Shown: positions 1 to 6,403, counted from the stretch's first letter. The stretch is 17,955 bases of DNA from an uncultured Elusimicrobiales bacterium (GCA_905235355.1 CAJOLM010000026.1:1-17955); one strand, 5' to 3'. A program made the numbers and translations. Notes: a model not told the origin generated them from the sequence alone.

Positions 1-726
1 GTGGCACTACTAAAAAAGCATAAAAATTTATTTAGCAAGCAAGACAGCTTTTTAGTGCCTGACGGCGGGAACCCCGAAGGTACCATGATTGAAATTGCCG
101 AAAAAAATATGCTGTGGATTAAATTTACCACCCAGGGTAAACAAACCCACGCTTCTACGCCCAATAACGGCAATAATGCTTATGTGGCCAGCAGCTATTT
201 GATTGTGGCTTTGCGCAGCTTGTATAAAAAATTTAACAAGAAAAATAATCTGTTTGCGGATATCAATCACAGTGTTTTTGAACCGACCAAGCGCGAAGCA
301 AACGTGCCCAATGTAAACACTATTCCAGGACAAGATGTGTTCTATATGGACTGCCGCATATTGCCTTGCTACACGAACAAACAAGTGTTAGCGGAAGTGA
401 GCAAAATTGTCAAATCCATTGAAAAGAAATTCAAAGTGAAAATCAAAGTGGAAGTACTCATCTCCGAAGGTTCCAAACCGACGGACAAAAATGCTGACTT
501 AGTTAAACTAACCGCTAAAGCCGTGCGCGACGTATATCACAATAAACCGCTCGTGCAAGGGGTAGGCGGCGGTACGGTGGCGGCCTATTTGCGCAATGCG
601 GGTTTTCCGGCAGTGGTCTATTCCAAATTGGATGAAACCATGCATGGACCCAATGAGTACTGCAGTATCAAAAATACCATGGGTGATGCCAAGGTGTTTG
701 TGCAAATTGCCATGAACTTAAAATAG
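1..726 (+). CDS. M20-family metallopeptidase/deacylase, 3' part (5' end outside window)
   Basis: This is the C-terminal ~240 residues of an M20-type zinc hydrolase, the ArgE/DapE/carboxypeptidase superfamily that cleaves amide bonds of N-acyl amino acids or peptides. The fragment starts just before the segment VPDGGNPEGTMIEIAEKN, which in this family supplies an active-site metal ligand. GKQTHASTPNNGNNA follows at the entry to the lid/dimerisation domain. The family's final metal-binding histidine fits LDETMHGPNEYCSI near the end. The family is usually ~370-450 residues, so the N-terminal third, with the first metal ligands, lies upstream of base 1. The GTG at base 1 is therefore probably an internal codon. 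The next gene starts 7 nt after the stop, so it is likely co-transcribed with the pseudopilin and prepilin peptidase. Substrate cannot be told from the sequence. Confidence 0.85.
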   Translation: MALLKKHKNLFSKQDSFLVPDGGNPEGTMIEIAEKNMLWIKFTTQGKQTHASTPNNGNNAYVASSYLIVALRSLYKKFNKKNNLFADINHSVFEPTKREANVPNVNTIPGQDVFYMDCRILPCYTNKQVLAEVSKIVKSIEKKFKVKIKVEVLISEGSKPTDKNADLVKLTAKAVRDVYHNKPLVQGVGGGTVAAYLRNAGFPAVVYSKLDETMHGPNEYCSIKNTMGDAKVFVQIAMNLK

Positions 727-733
727 AGGTGTT

Positions 734-1150
734 ATGAAAAAAGGATTTACTGTACTGGAAATTTTACTCACGGTGGTTATTTTTGCCGTGCTGCTAGGGT
801 TGACTGTGCCGAAATTTATCTCTTTGATAGATAAATCAAAAGAGGGCAGCACTAAACATCAGCTGACGCGTTTGCGCAGTGCCATTGCTGCGTATTATGG
901 GGAAAATCAGGGCGAATATCCCACGGACGATTTAACCAGCCTGGTGCCGCGCTATATTGAAGCAATCCCGCAAGTTAAAGTGCCGGGTTTAGCGTCCACC
1001 AGCCACGTTAGCACGGGTACTTACCGGCAAGCCTTTACCAACAAAGGCGGCTGGGCCTATGTAAACGACCCGGACGATCCGTACTTTGGTGAGGTGTTTG
1101 TTAACACGGACAGGCCGGATAGCTTTGGTACTCCCTGGTACAATTATTGA
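734..1150 (+). CDS. GspG-like major pseudopilin / type IV pilin-like protein
   Basis: A 138-residue prepilin with a short class III leader, MKKG, cleaved before FTVLE. Phe at mature position 1 and Glu at position 5 are the usual requirements for processing, N-methylation and subunit assembly. A hydrophobic helix follows (about residues 5-26), then a small soluble domain. LTRLRSAIAAYYGENQGEYP and the C-terminal GGWAYVNDP...GEVFVN block resemble the GspG/PulG pseudopilins of type II secretion rather than the FTLIELLVVV pilins elsewhere in this window. A GAGGTG ribosome-binding site overlaps the preceding stop region 4-8 nt before ATG. The gene lies 6 nt upstream of a prepilin peptidase gene, which could process it. 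No other secretion-system genes are visible, so assignment to type II secretion or to type IV pili is open. Confidence 0.85.
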   Translation: MKKGFTVLEILLTVVIFAVLLGLTVPKFISLIDKSKEGSTKHQLTRLRSAIAAYYGENQGEYPTDDLTSLVPRYIEAIPQVKVPGLASTSHVSTGTYRQAFTNKGGWAYVNDPDDPYFGEVFVNTDRPDSFGTPWYNY

Positions 1151-1156
1151 GGCAGT

Positions 1157-1945
1157 ATGCTAACAGATCCTTTTATTCTTACGATTGCCGGACTTTTTGG
1201 CTTAATCTTTGGCAGCTTTTTGAATGTGTGCATTTACCGCATACCAAACGGTAAGTCGATTGTGTGGCCGCCGTCTTTTTGTCCAAAATGCGGCAAGTCT
1301 ATTAAGTTTTACGACAATATCCCGGTCATCAGTTACATTTTGCTGGGTGGTAAATGCCGCTACTGCAAAGAGCCGATTTCCTGCCAGTATCCGATTATTG
1401 AAATGCTGACTGCGCTGCTGACGGTGCTGTTTGTGTGGCGCTGGGGACTGACGGCGTGGACCGCGGCGGGGCTGGTGGTTATCTATGTGCTGCTAGCATC
1501 ATCTGTAATTGATTTTCAGCTGATGATTATTCCGGACCGCTTTTCGCTGGGGCTGATTGTGTTTGGCCTGGCGGTTTCGTGGTTTAACCCAAATTTCGCC
1601 GGCGACGGCTGGCACCGCTTTTTAACCAGCCTACTGGGTGCGGGTGTGGGATTTTTCGGCACATTGGCAGTGGCACTTTTAGGCTATGTACTATTTCACA
1701 AAGAAGCCATGGGTGGCGGCGACGTCAAGCTCATGGGTGGTCTGGGCGCATTGCTGGGTTGGCAAGGGGTCGTGACGACGATTATTTTTGCCTCGGCCTT
1801 GGGGCTTATCTATTCTGTTTTCCTTATGATTTTTAAAGGGAAAAAGAAAAGTGACGCTATTCCTTTTGGGCCGTTTTTAAGTATGGGCGCACTGATTAAT
1901 ATGTTCTATTTAGTCACACCCTATATGCTGACGATAGAATTATGA
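1157..1945 (+). CDS. pilD: Prepilin peptidase / N-methyltransferase (A24 aspartic protease)
   Basis: An inner-membrane enzyme that removes the short basic leader of type IV prepilins and pseudopilins and methylates the new N-terminus. The 262 residues have the complete bacterial layout. FGSFLNVCIYRIP opens the protein. A cytoplasmic zinc-binding loop has two Cys pairs (C42/C45 and C67/C70). Several membrane helices follow, with the peptidase aspartates in VIDFQLMIIPD (D119, D127) and in the GGGD motif (D189, AMGGGDVKLMGG). Length is normal for PilD/GspO. The start codon follows the pseudopilin stop by 6 nt, so translation is probably coupled. It is the only prepilin peptidase in the window and presumably serves all four pilin-like genes here. 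A strong terminator follows at 1961-1992. Confidence 0.95.
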   Translation: MLTDPFILTIAGLFGLIFGSFLNVCIYRIPNGKSIVWPPSFCPKCGKSIKFYDNIPVISYILLGGKCRYCKEPISCQYPIIEMLTALLTVLFVWRWGLTAWTAAGLVVIYVLLASSVIDFQLMIIPDRFSLGLIVFGLAVSWFNPNFAGDGWHRFLTSLLGAGVGFFGTLAVALLGYVLFHKEAMGGGDVKLMGGLGALLGWQGVVTTIIFASALGLIYSVFLMIFKGKKKSDAIPFGPFLSMGALINMFYLVTPYMLTIEL

Positions 1946-1960
1946 TTATCTTTTGATGAA

Positions 1961-1992
1961 AAATACCCCCGCTTATGGCGGGGGTATTTTTT
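1961..1992 (+). terminator. Rho-independent terminator after pilD
   Basis: A perfect 12-bp stem (1961-1972 with 1978-1989) with a 5-nt loop is followed by a T run to 1992. Its 19-bp core, 1966-1984, is identical to the core of the terminator at 2583-2612. Confidence 0.92.
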
Positions 1993-2006
1993 ACGCAAAA
2001 AAGGCC

Positions 2007-2034
2007 TTGACTTGTTTTTTTTTTTTGATACAAT
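2007..2034 (+). promoter_or_regulatory. Pilin promoter with T12 spacer
   Basis: A -35 TTGACT (2007-2012) and a -10 TACAAT (2029-2034) are separated by 16 nt, of which 12 are an uninterrupted T tract (TG-T12-GA). Transcription would start near 2041, about 33 nt before the pilin ATG. A 29-bp core (2006-2034) is repeated without change at 12692-12720 in front of another pilin gene. Slippage in the T tract would change the -35/-10 spacing. Confidence 0.85.
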
Positions 2035-2073
2035 ACGGGGGTGCAGTAATAAAATTACAAAAGGAGAAACATT

Positions 2074-2580
2074 ATGAAAAAAGCATTTACGCTGATTGAG
2101 TTGTTAGTAGTTGTTTTAATTATCGGCATACTCGCCGCCATTGCATTGCCGCAATATCAAAAGGTGGTGTGGAAAACGCGTTTAGCAACCTTAAAAAATA
2201 TCACCGAAGCCGTCGCCCAAGCGCAGGAAGTGTATTACTTGGCTAACGGAACATACGCCACAAAATTAAGTGATTTAGACGTACAATTCCCGGCGGGCGG
2301 TACTGTGGACGAGGACGATATAACCATTACCTACGATTGGGGGTTCTGCACACTCTCTGACGTGGCCAACACACAATGCAGCTATAAGAAAGGAGAGTGG
2401 GCGCTTAGCTATTTAGCTTATCATGATAAACATCATAATACTTCTAATCGGGGAACACGTTGGTGCCAGGCCCCGAAAGATACCATTTATGAAAAAGTGT
2501 GCCAACAGGATACAGGAAATACGTCTTGTTCATATTGGGGAGAGGGAGGATATGCCGCCACTTGCCAATATAGCAGATAA
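2074..2580 (+). CDS. Type IV pilin-like protein (orphan pilin 1)
   Basis: A 168-residue prepilin with the short leader MKKA cleaved before FTLIELLVVVLIIGILAAIA. Glu5 of the mature form is present; the residue before the cleavage site is Ala rather than the usual Gly. The hydrophobic helix (about residues 5-27) is followed by LPQYQKVVWKTRLATLKNIT and a conserved AQEVYYLANGTYA segment shared with the two other pilins here. The C-terminal half is variable and has several cysteines (as in GFC, QCSY, RWCQ, KVCQ and TCQ), probably forming disulfides in the head domain. AAGGAG lies 7 nt before ATG. The gene stands alone between its own promoter and terminator. Whether it forms a pilus, a minor pilin or another surface protein cannot be said. 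Confidence 0.92.
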   Translation: MKKAFTLIELLVVVLIIGILAAIALPQYQKVVWKTRLATLKNITEAVAQAQEVYYLANGTYATKLSDLDVQFPAGGTVDEDDITITYDWGFCTLSDVANTQCSYKKGEWALSYLAYHDKHHNTSNRGTRWCQAPKDTIYEKVCQQDTGNTSCSYWGEGGYAATCQYSR

Positions 2581-2582
2581 TT

Positions 2583-2612
2583 AAAAACCCCCGCTTATGG
2601 CGGGGGTTTTTT
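2583..2612 (+). terminator. Rho-independent terminator after pilin 1
   Basis: A 12-bp stem (2583-2594 with 2600-2611), a TTATG loop and a T run. The 19-bp core, 2588-2606, is identical to that of the terminator before this pilin gene. Confidence 0.92.
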
Positions 2613-2643
2613 AGTTTGTTTCTACCAATGCACCATAAATTTA

Positions 2644-2655
2644 TATAATATTTAT
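2644..2655 (+). promoter_or_regulatory. Original -10 region of waaA and left target-site copy
   Basis: TATAAT at 2644-2649. The 11-mer ATAATATTTAT at 2645-2655 recurs exactly at 2839-2849, immediately before the waaA ATG. Removing the element and one copy of the 11-mer would place TATAAT 6 nt before ATG, the spacing also seen at two other genes here. No convincing -35 was found. Confidence 0.6.
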
Positions 2656-2838
2656 GAGTACCTTACAGGACACCCCAGGCGGGAGCCTGGGGATGAATGC
2701 AAAAGCCTATATCTTCTTTTCCTTGCATCGATGGTGGGAGTAAATGAAAATCGAGATGCAAGAAAAAGAAGATATAGGCCGAACAATGAAATTGTTCGAA
2801 TAGAAAGAAACCCCGAGCGGAAGCTCGGGGAGTTTCAC
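2656..2838 (+). mobile_element. ~183-bp structured mobile repeat, copy 1, with 11-bp target duplication
   Basis: The element begins GAGTACCTTACAGGACACCC and ends GCTCGGGGAGTTTCAC. It is flanked by perfect 11-bp direct repeats (2645-2655, 2839-2849), the mark of a transposition-like insertion. Four foldable parts follow in order. The first is an 8-bp hairpin with a GGGA tetraloop (2673-2692). The second is a 25-bp stem with one mismatch (2705-2729 with 2755-2779). The third is a 7-bp hairpin (2781-2797). The fourth is an 8-bp hairpin with a GGAA tetraloop (2811-2830). The ends are not inverted repeats of each other, so it is not a classical MITE. No credible ORF lies inside. A second copy is at 5690-5871. 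Confidence 0.8.
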
Positions 2839-2849
2839 ATAATATTTAT
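2839..2849 (+). repeat. Right copy of the 11-bp target-site duplication
   Basis: ATAATATTTAT, identical to 2645-2655, sits between the element end and the waaA ATG. With the last base of the element it forms CATAAT (2838-2843), a possible replacement -10 box 6 nt before the start codon. Confidence 0.8.
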
Positions 2850-4133
2850 ATGGGCCATATTCTATTGGTGCTTACTAATTTGGCTTTTCCGTTTGCGGCA
2901 CTGGGGGTGCTGCTGGGCTTTGTGTTCTCTCCGCGCCGCCGCGTACTCAAACACCTTAAACAAGAGCTTAAAGAGCGTTTTGCCCTGGAGTCTGCCGGGG
3001 ATATCCCGCAAAAGGCCATTTGGCTGCATTGTGCCAGCGTGGGGGAAGTCAAATCCATTTCCGGCCTGATTAAAGAGCTTAAACATATCTATAGAAGAAA
3101 ACCGATTTTAATCACTACCAGTACGGCTGCCGGTCAAGCCGAGGCCCAAAAAAATCCCGATATTACCAAAGCTTTGCTCGTGCCACTGGACTTTTATCCG
3201 TTCGCGCGCCGCTTTATACAGCGGGCTAATCCGCATCGGCTACTGGTGGTAGAGCGGGAAATTTGGCCCAATATGTTAGCTGCCGCCCAAAAAGCCGGAG
3301 TGCCTGTATTTCTGATTAATGCCCGCATTTCTGCCAAGAGCGCGCGGGGATACCGGCTGGTCAAGCCGCTATTTTCTATGTTGTTTAAAAAGATTTCCCT
3401 GGCGGCCATACAGGACGAAAATTCCGCCCGCCGCTATTTCAGTTTAGGGCTTGCGCAAGAAATAACGGCTGTTAGCGGCAATATCAAATATGATACCCTA
3501 TCTGATGAGGCCCCCAAACGGGCCGAGGTGCAAAAGCTGGTCAAGCAATTAGGGTGGGAAAAGGATTTTATTTTTATATGCGGCAGTACACACCCGAAAG
3601 AGGAAGAACTGATTTTAGACGCTTTGCCAGCGTGGGCCGAGCAGGGCATTAAAGTAATTTTTGCTCCGCGGCATTTAGAGCGTAAAGAAGAAATCAAAGC
3701 CGCTTTGCAAGCCCGCCCACTGGCGTATGGGATGCTCAGCGAGGGAAATTTCCCCACCAATTGCGCCGTTTTATGCGCTGATACCATGGGGCTGTTAGCC
3801 TCTTTATATGCGTGCGGGAATTTGGCTTTTGTAGGGGGGAGTATTGTGCCGCGCGGCGCGCACAATTTGTTAGAGCCGGCTATACTGGGTAAAACCGTAT
3901 TGTTTGGCAAAAGCTTTTTTAATACACCCGATACCGCCCAGGCGTTAATTACCAACGGCGGCGGGGTGTTGGTAGATGAAACTACCTTGCAGGAAACGGT
4001 GCTCCGTTTAAGCAAAAATTTGGCTGTGCTGGACAATATGGCAGCCAAAGCGCGTCAGACGGCGCTAAGTTTTAAAGGAGCCACTGAAAAAATTAAAAAT
4101 AGGGTGATGGAGTATGAACGAAAAACAGCCTAA
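2850..4133 (+). CDS. waaA: 3-deoxy-D-manno-octulosonic acid (Kdo) transferase
   Basis: A GT30 glycosyltransferase that adds Kdo from CMP-Kdo to lipid IVA at the cytoplasmic face of the inner membrane, the first step of LPS core synthesis. The 427 residues match the family length. A hydrophobic N-terminal anchor comes first (about residues 2-26). The N-terminal Rossmann domain has WLHCASVGE (58-66) and VEREIWPNM (from residue 134), then INARIS and GNIKYD. The C-terminal domain has ICGSTHPKEEE, FAPRHLERKEEI and RGAHNLLEPAILGK, typical CMP-Kdo-site motifs. There is no Shine-Dalgarno sequence before ATG. The upstream region is interrupted by the mobile element, so present expression may differ from the ancestral state. 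It overlaps the next gene by 20 nt, as expected for a coupled LPS core pair. Confidence 0.95.
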   Translation: MGHILLVLTNLAFPFAALGVLLGFVFSPRRRVLKHLKQELKERFALESAGDIPQKAIWLHCASVGEVKSISGLIKELKHIYRRKPILITTSTAAGQAEAQKNPDITKALLVPLDFYPFARRFIQRANPHRLLVVEREIWPNMLAAAQKAGVPVFLINARISAKSARGYRLVKPLFSMLFKKISLAAIQDENSARRYFSLGLAQEITAVSGNIKYDTLSDEAPKRAEVQKLVKQLGWEKDFIFICGSTHPKEEELILDALPAWAEQGIKVIFAPRHLERKEEIKAALQARPLAYGMLSEGNFPTNCAVLCADTMGLLASLYACGNLAFVGGSIVPRGAHNLLEPAILGKTVLFGKSFFNTPDTAQALITNGGGVLVDETTLQETVLRLSKNLAVLDNMAAKARQTALSFKGATEKIKNRVMEYERKTA

Positions 4134-5646
4134 AATTTTGGTAGTGCGCTTATCCTCGTTAGGGGACATTGTGCTATCTTCCCCGGTGTACAAAAATTTA
4201 AAAGCCAAATGGCCCAACGGGCATATCACGCTGCTAGTTAAGCCGCAATTTGCCCAGGTGCTGGCCGGACACCCGGATATCGACGAAATTATGGTAGCCA
4301 AAAAAGGTTTATGGGCTAATATCCGTCAGGTACGCGCGGGTCATTTCACGCATTATTTAGATTTGCACTCTACGTTTAAAACGATGCTTATTGGTTGGTT
4401 TAGCCATATCCCTAATAAACTGCGCTACAGCAAAAACCCGGTGGCGCGCCGCCTGTATGTCAAATTCCGCAAAAATTCCCCGGTGCTTGAAAAACACACC
4501 TTGCAGCGGTATTTGGAAGTGTTAGCGGATTGGGACGTGCCTGTGAAATTTACCAGCCCGGCACTGGGCGATTGGGCCTATAAACACACCGAACTGGAAG
4601 GCAAAAAGATTGGCAAAATCGGTATTTTCCAGACCTCATTTATCGGCGATAGCGTGCTCACTACGCCGCTTATCCAAAAGACCGCCAAGCTGTTCCCGGA
4701 CAGCAAAATCGTGGTCATCACCCGCCCGCAAACCGAAGATATTTTCCGCCCTATGCACGAAGTGAGCGAAATTATCTTAAACGATAAAAAAGGGTGGAAC
4801 AAAATTTTCGGCGTGTGGAAAACCGCTAAAGCGATTAAGGCCTCCGGCATTGATATTTTGCTGGTGCCGCACCGCAGCTTCCGCAGCGCGCTGATTGCGT
4901 GGCTGAGCGGCGTGCCTATACGCATTGGCTTTACCTCTAGCGAAGGGTGGTTCTTGTATACCAAGACTATTCCGTTTAGCTGGATGATTCACGACGCAGA
5001 GCGCAATTTGTCCTTGCTGCACGGCATTGTGAAAGAGAATTTTAAGGCCGAAAAGTTGAATATGCGCTATGCCCCCAGCGCCGAAGAAAACGTCGCGCGC
5101 CTGATGAAGGATTTTGACCTGGAAGGCAAAATCTTGGTGGGCATCCATCCGGGTTCTGCCTGGGAAACCAAATGCTGGCCGTTTGACAATTTCGTGGAGC
5201 TGATCAGCCGTTTGGAAACGGAGCTGCACGTGCAAACTGTCATTATTGGCGGCGGCAAAAAAGATGCGGACCTGGGCGAAAAGCTGTGCCAATTATCCCA
5301 AGGCCACGCTGCGAACTTATGCGGTAAAACCAGCCTGGCGGATTTGATGGCGCTGATGCAACATTTTAAATTGTTCATCACTAATGACTCTGGCCCCATG
5401 CATATTGCTACTGCGTTTAATGTGCCCACGCTGGCTATCTTTGGCCCGACGACTAAAGAGCTGGGATTTTTCCCATACGGGACCGGGCACCGCGTCTTGG
5501 AAGTCAAGGACCTGGAGTGCCGGCCTTGCGCCCTGCATGGTGGGCACAAATGCCCGAAAGGTCATTTTAAGTGTATGAAGGATATCACGGTGGATATGGT
5601 ATTTAATAATGCACAAGAAATGCTAAAAGAACACAAAGTGATTTAG
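4114..5646 (+). CDS. GT9 (heptosyltransferase-family) protein with duplicated N-terminal domain
   Basis: A GT9-family (ADP-heptose:LPS heptosyltransferase) protein, probably adding heptose or a related sugar to the LPS inner core after WaaA. At 510 residues it is ~150 longer than usual because the acceptor-side N-terminal domain occurs twice. Residues 7 to ~150 open with ILVVRLSSLGDIVLSSP (D18), and ~168-330 open with IGIFQTSFIGDSVLTTP (D179). Only one donor-side domain follows, with GIHPGS (H345), TNDSGPMHIA (N424-D425) and FGPTTKE. A Cys/His-rich tail (about 468-490, with CRPC, HKC and KC) completes it. GGAG precedes ATG within the end of waaA. The layout suggests fusion of two tandem heptosyltransferase genes with loss of the first C-terminal domain. 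No frameshift is seen in the ORF. Confidence 0.9.
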   Translation: MNEKQPKILVVRLSSLGDIVLSSPVYKNLKAKWPNGHITLLVKPQFAQVLAGHPDIDEIMVAKKGLWANIRQVRAGHFTHYLDLHSTFKTMLIGWFSHIPNKLRYSKNPVARRLYVKFRKNSPVLEKHTLQRYLEVLADWDVPVKFTSPALGDWAYKHTELEGKKIGKIGIFQTSFIGDSVLTTPLIQKTAKLFPDSKIVVITRPQTEDIFRPMHEVSEIILNDKKGWNKIFGVWKTAKAIKASGIDILLVPHRSFRSALIAWLSGVPIRIGFTSSEGWFLYTKTIPFSWMIHDAERNLSLLHGIVKENFKAEKLNMRYAPSAEENVARLMKDFDLEGKILVGIHPGSAWETKCWPFDNFVELISRLETELHVQTVIIGGGKKDADLGEKLCQLSQGHAANLCGKTSLADLMALMQHFKLFITNDSGPMHIATAFNVPTLAIFGPTTKELGFFPYGTGHRVLEVKDLECRPCALHGGHKCPKGHFKCMKDITVDMVFNNAQEMLKEHKVI

Positions 5647-5660
5647 TAGTTGGTGCTTAA

Positions 5661-5689
5661 AAACTCCCCGGATTTTTCCCGGGGTTTTT
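5661..5689 (+). terminator. Rho-independent terminator after the LPS gene pair
   Basis: Stem CCCCGG (5666-5671) with CCGGGG (5679-5684), an upstream A run that can pair with the TTTTT at 5685-5689, and a T-rich end. It directly abuts the second mobile-repeat copy. Confidence 0.8.
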
Positions 5690-5871
5690 GAGTACCTTAC
5701 AGGACACCCCAGGCGGGAGCCTGGGGGATGAATGTAAAAGCCTATATCTTCTTTTCCTTGCATCGACGGTGGGAGTAAATGAAAAGGTAATAAGACGATA
5801 CATCGAGATGCAAGGAAAAGAAGATATAGGCCGAAGAAAGAAGCCCCGAGCTTCCGCTCGGGGAGTTTCAC
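5690..5871 (+). mobile_element. ~182-bp structured mobile repeat, copy 2
   Basis: Same orientation and same ends as the copy at 2656-2838. The first hairpin is conserved (5707-5726, GGGA loop). The long stem is perfect here over 25 bp (5740-5764 with 5807-5831). The intervening loop is 42 nt rather than 25, and the small third hairpin of copy 1 is missing. The last hairpin (5844-5863) has the same 8-bp stem, but its loop is TTCC, the reverse complement of the GGAA loop of copy 1. No target duplication is evident at its borders. The two copies bracket waaA and the heptosyltransferase gene as direct repeats. Confidence 0.8.
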
Positions 5872-5903
5872 GGGCACGTATATTTCAAGTAAATAAAATC
5901 AGC

Positions 5904-6059
5904 GTCATTCTCGAGGTTGTAGTTGTATATAAAAAAGGAGTCATCCCCGAGTGTTGTTGTCGGGGATCTTCGTCTGATTTAGCTGTTTATAACAAGGAAA
6001 TTCCTTTTTTTATACAGCACAATCAGCGGAAGATTCTCAACTACAACTTTGAGAATGAC
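5904..6059. repeat. Nested inverted-repeat region between the LPS pair and the GIY-YIG gene
   Basis: Outer arms 5904-5925 and 6038-6059 pair over 22 positions (20 Watson-Crick, two G-T). Inside lies an 8-9-8 palindrome (5943-5967). Next comes an imperfect stem in which CTGATT...GCTGT...ATA (about 5973-5990) pairs with TATACAGC...AATCAG (about 6011-6026) around an AAGGAA/TTCC centre. The right arm is part of a self-complementary unit (6033-6056). No coding potential was seen in 5872-6112. Confidence 0.7.
5940..5971 (+). repeat. GTCAT-type 8-9-8 palindrome
   Basis: ATCCCCGA (5943-5950), a 9-nt loop, then TCGGGGAT (5960-5967), with GTCAT at the start and CTTC at the end. It is the same unit type as at 12795, 17804 and 17878. 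Confidence 0.75.
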
Positions 6060-6100
6060 ACTTATTTTACAAAGACACCCGGGGATGACACTTTATTTAT

Positions 6101-6106
6101 TATAAT
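6101..6106 (+). promoter_or_regulatory. -10 box of the GIY-YIG gene, leaderless spacing
   Basis: TATAAT lies exactly 6 nt before the ATG at 6113, so transcription would start at or next to the start codon. No clear -35 was found. Confidence 0.5.
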
Positions 6107-6112
6107 GAAGCT

Positions 6113-6402
6113 ATGTATAGCGTTTATATGCTGACCAATAAAAATCATACGGTTTTATATGTGGGGGTTACAAGTAATTTACCGGGTCGTATTTATCAAC
6201 ATCAAAATGAACTGGTAAAAGGTTTTACAGCACGCTATAAAGTACATAAATTAGTATATTATGAAACGTGTGATAATGCTTACGACGCTATTGCCCGGGA
6301 AAACAATTAAAGCATTGGAATCGAAAGTGGAAAGAGCGTCTTATTAGTGAGAAAAATCCCAGTTGGCGTGATTTATATGCGGAGTGGGGTTTTGAATTAT
6401 AA
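6113..6402 (+). pseudogene. GIY-YIG domain protein, frameshifted
   Basis: The first ~62 codons encode a single-domain GIY-YIG nuclease-superfamily protein of the small YhbQ/UPF0213-like type: MYSVYMLTNKN, VLYVGVTSNLPGRIYQHQNE, KGFTARYKVHKLVYYE. This frame stops at 6308-6310 right after AIAREN. One base later the family's expected C-terminus continues in another frame, KQLKHWNRKWKERLISEKNP then SWRDLYAEW, to a TAA at 6400-6402. Adding one A to the four-A run at about 6299-6303 restores a ~96-codon gene. The evidence therefore favours a single-base deletion, a sequencing error or a slippage-prone tract over a naturally short protein. Cellular role of this family is poorly known; DNA cleavage is inferred from the fold only. 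Confidence 0.88.
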
Positions 6403-6403
6403 T
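6398..6403 (+). promoter_or_regulatory. -10 box of the DUF167 gene, leaderless spacing
   Basis: TATAAT overlaps the end of the GIY-YIG frame and ends 6 nt before the ATG at 6410, the same spacing as at 6101-6113. No Shine-Dalgarno sequence precedes this ATG. Confidence 0.5.

Noticed and set aside
1..3. GTG at base 1 as the true start of the M20 gene
   Set aside because: The protein would lack the first metal ligands and a third of the family length; the window edge cuts the gene.
2731..3069. ORF of 112 codons running from the mobile element into waaA
   Set aside because: It reads repeat arms and then an out-of-frame part of waaA; no family likeness.
5690..5871. Target-site duplication for the second mobile repeat
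   Set aside because: Flanks ending GGGGTTTTT and starting GGGCACGTA do not match; only copy 1 shows a duplication.
5688..6134. ORF of 148 codons across the second element and the palindromic spacer
   Set aside because: Entirely repeat-derived sequence with no ribosome-binding site and no recognisable domain.
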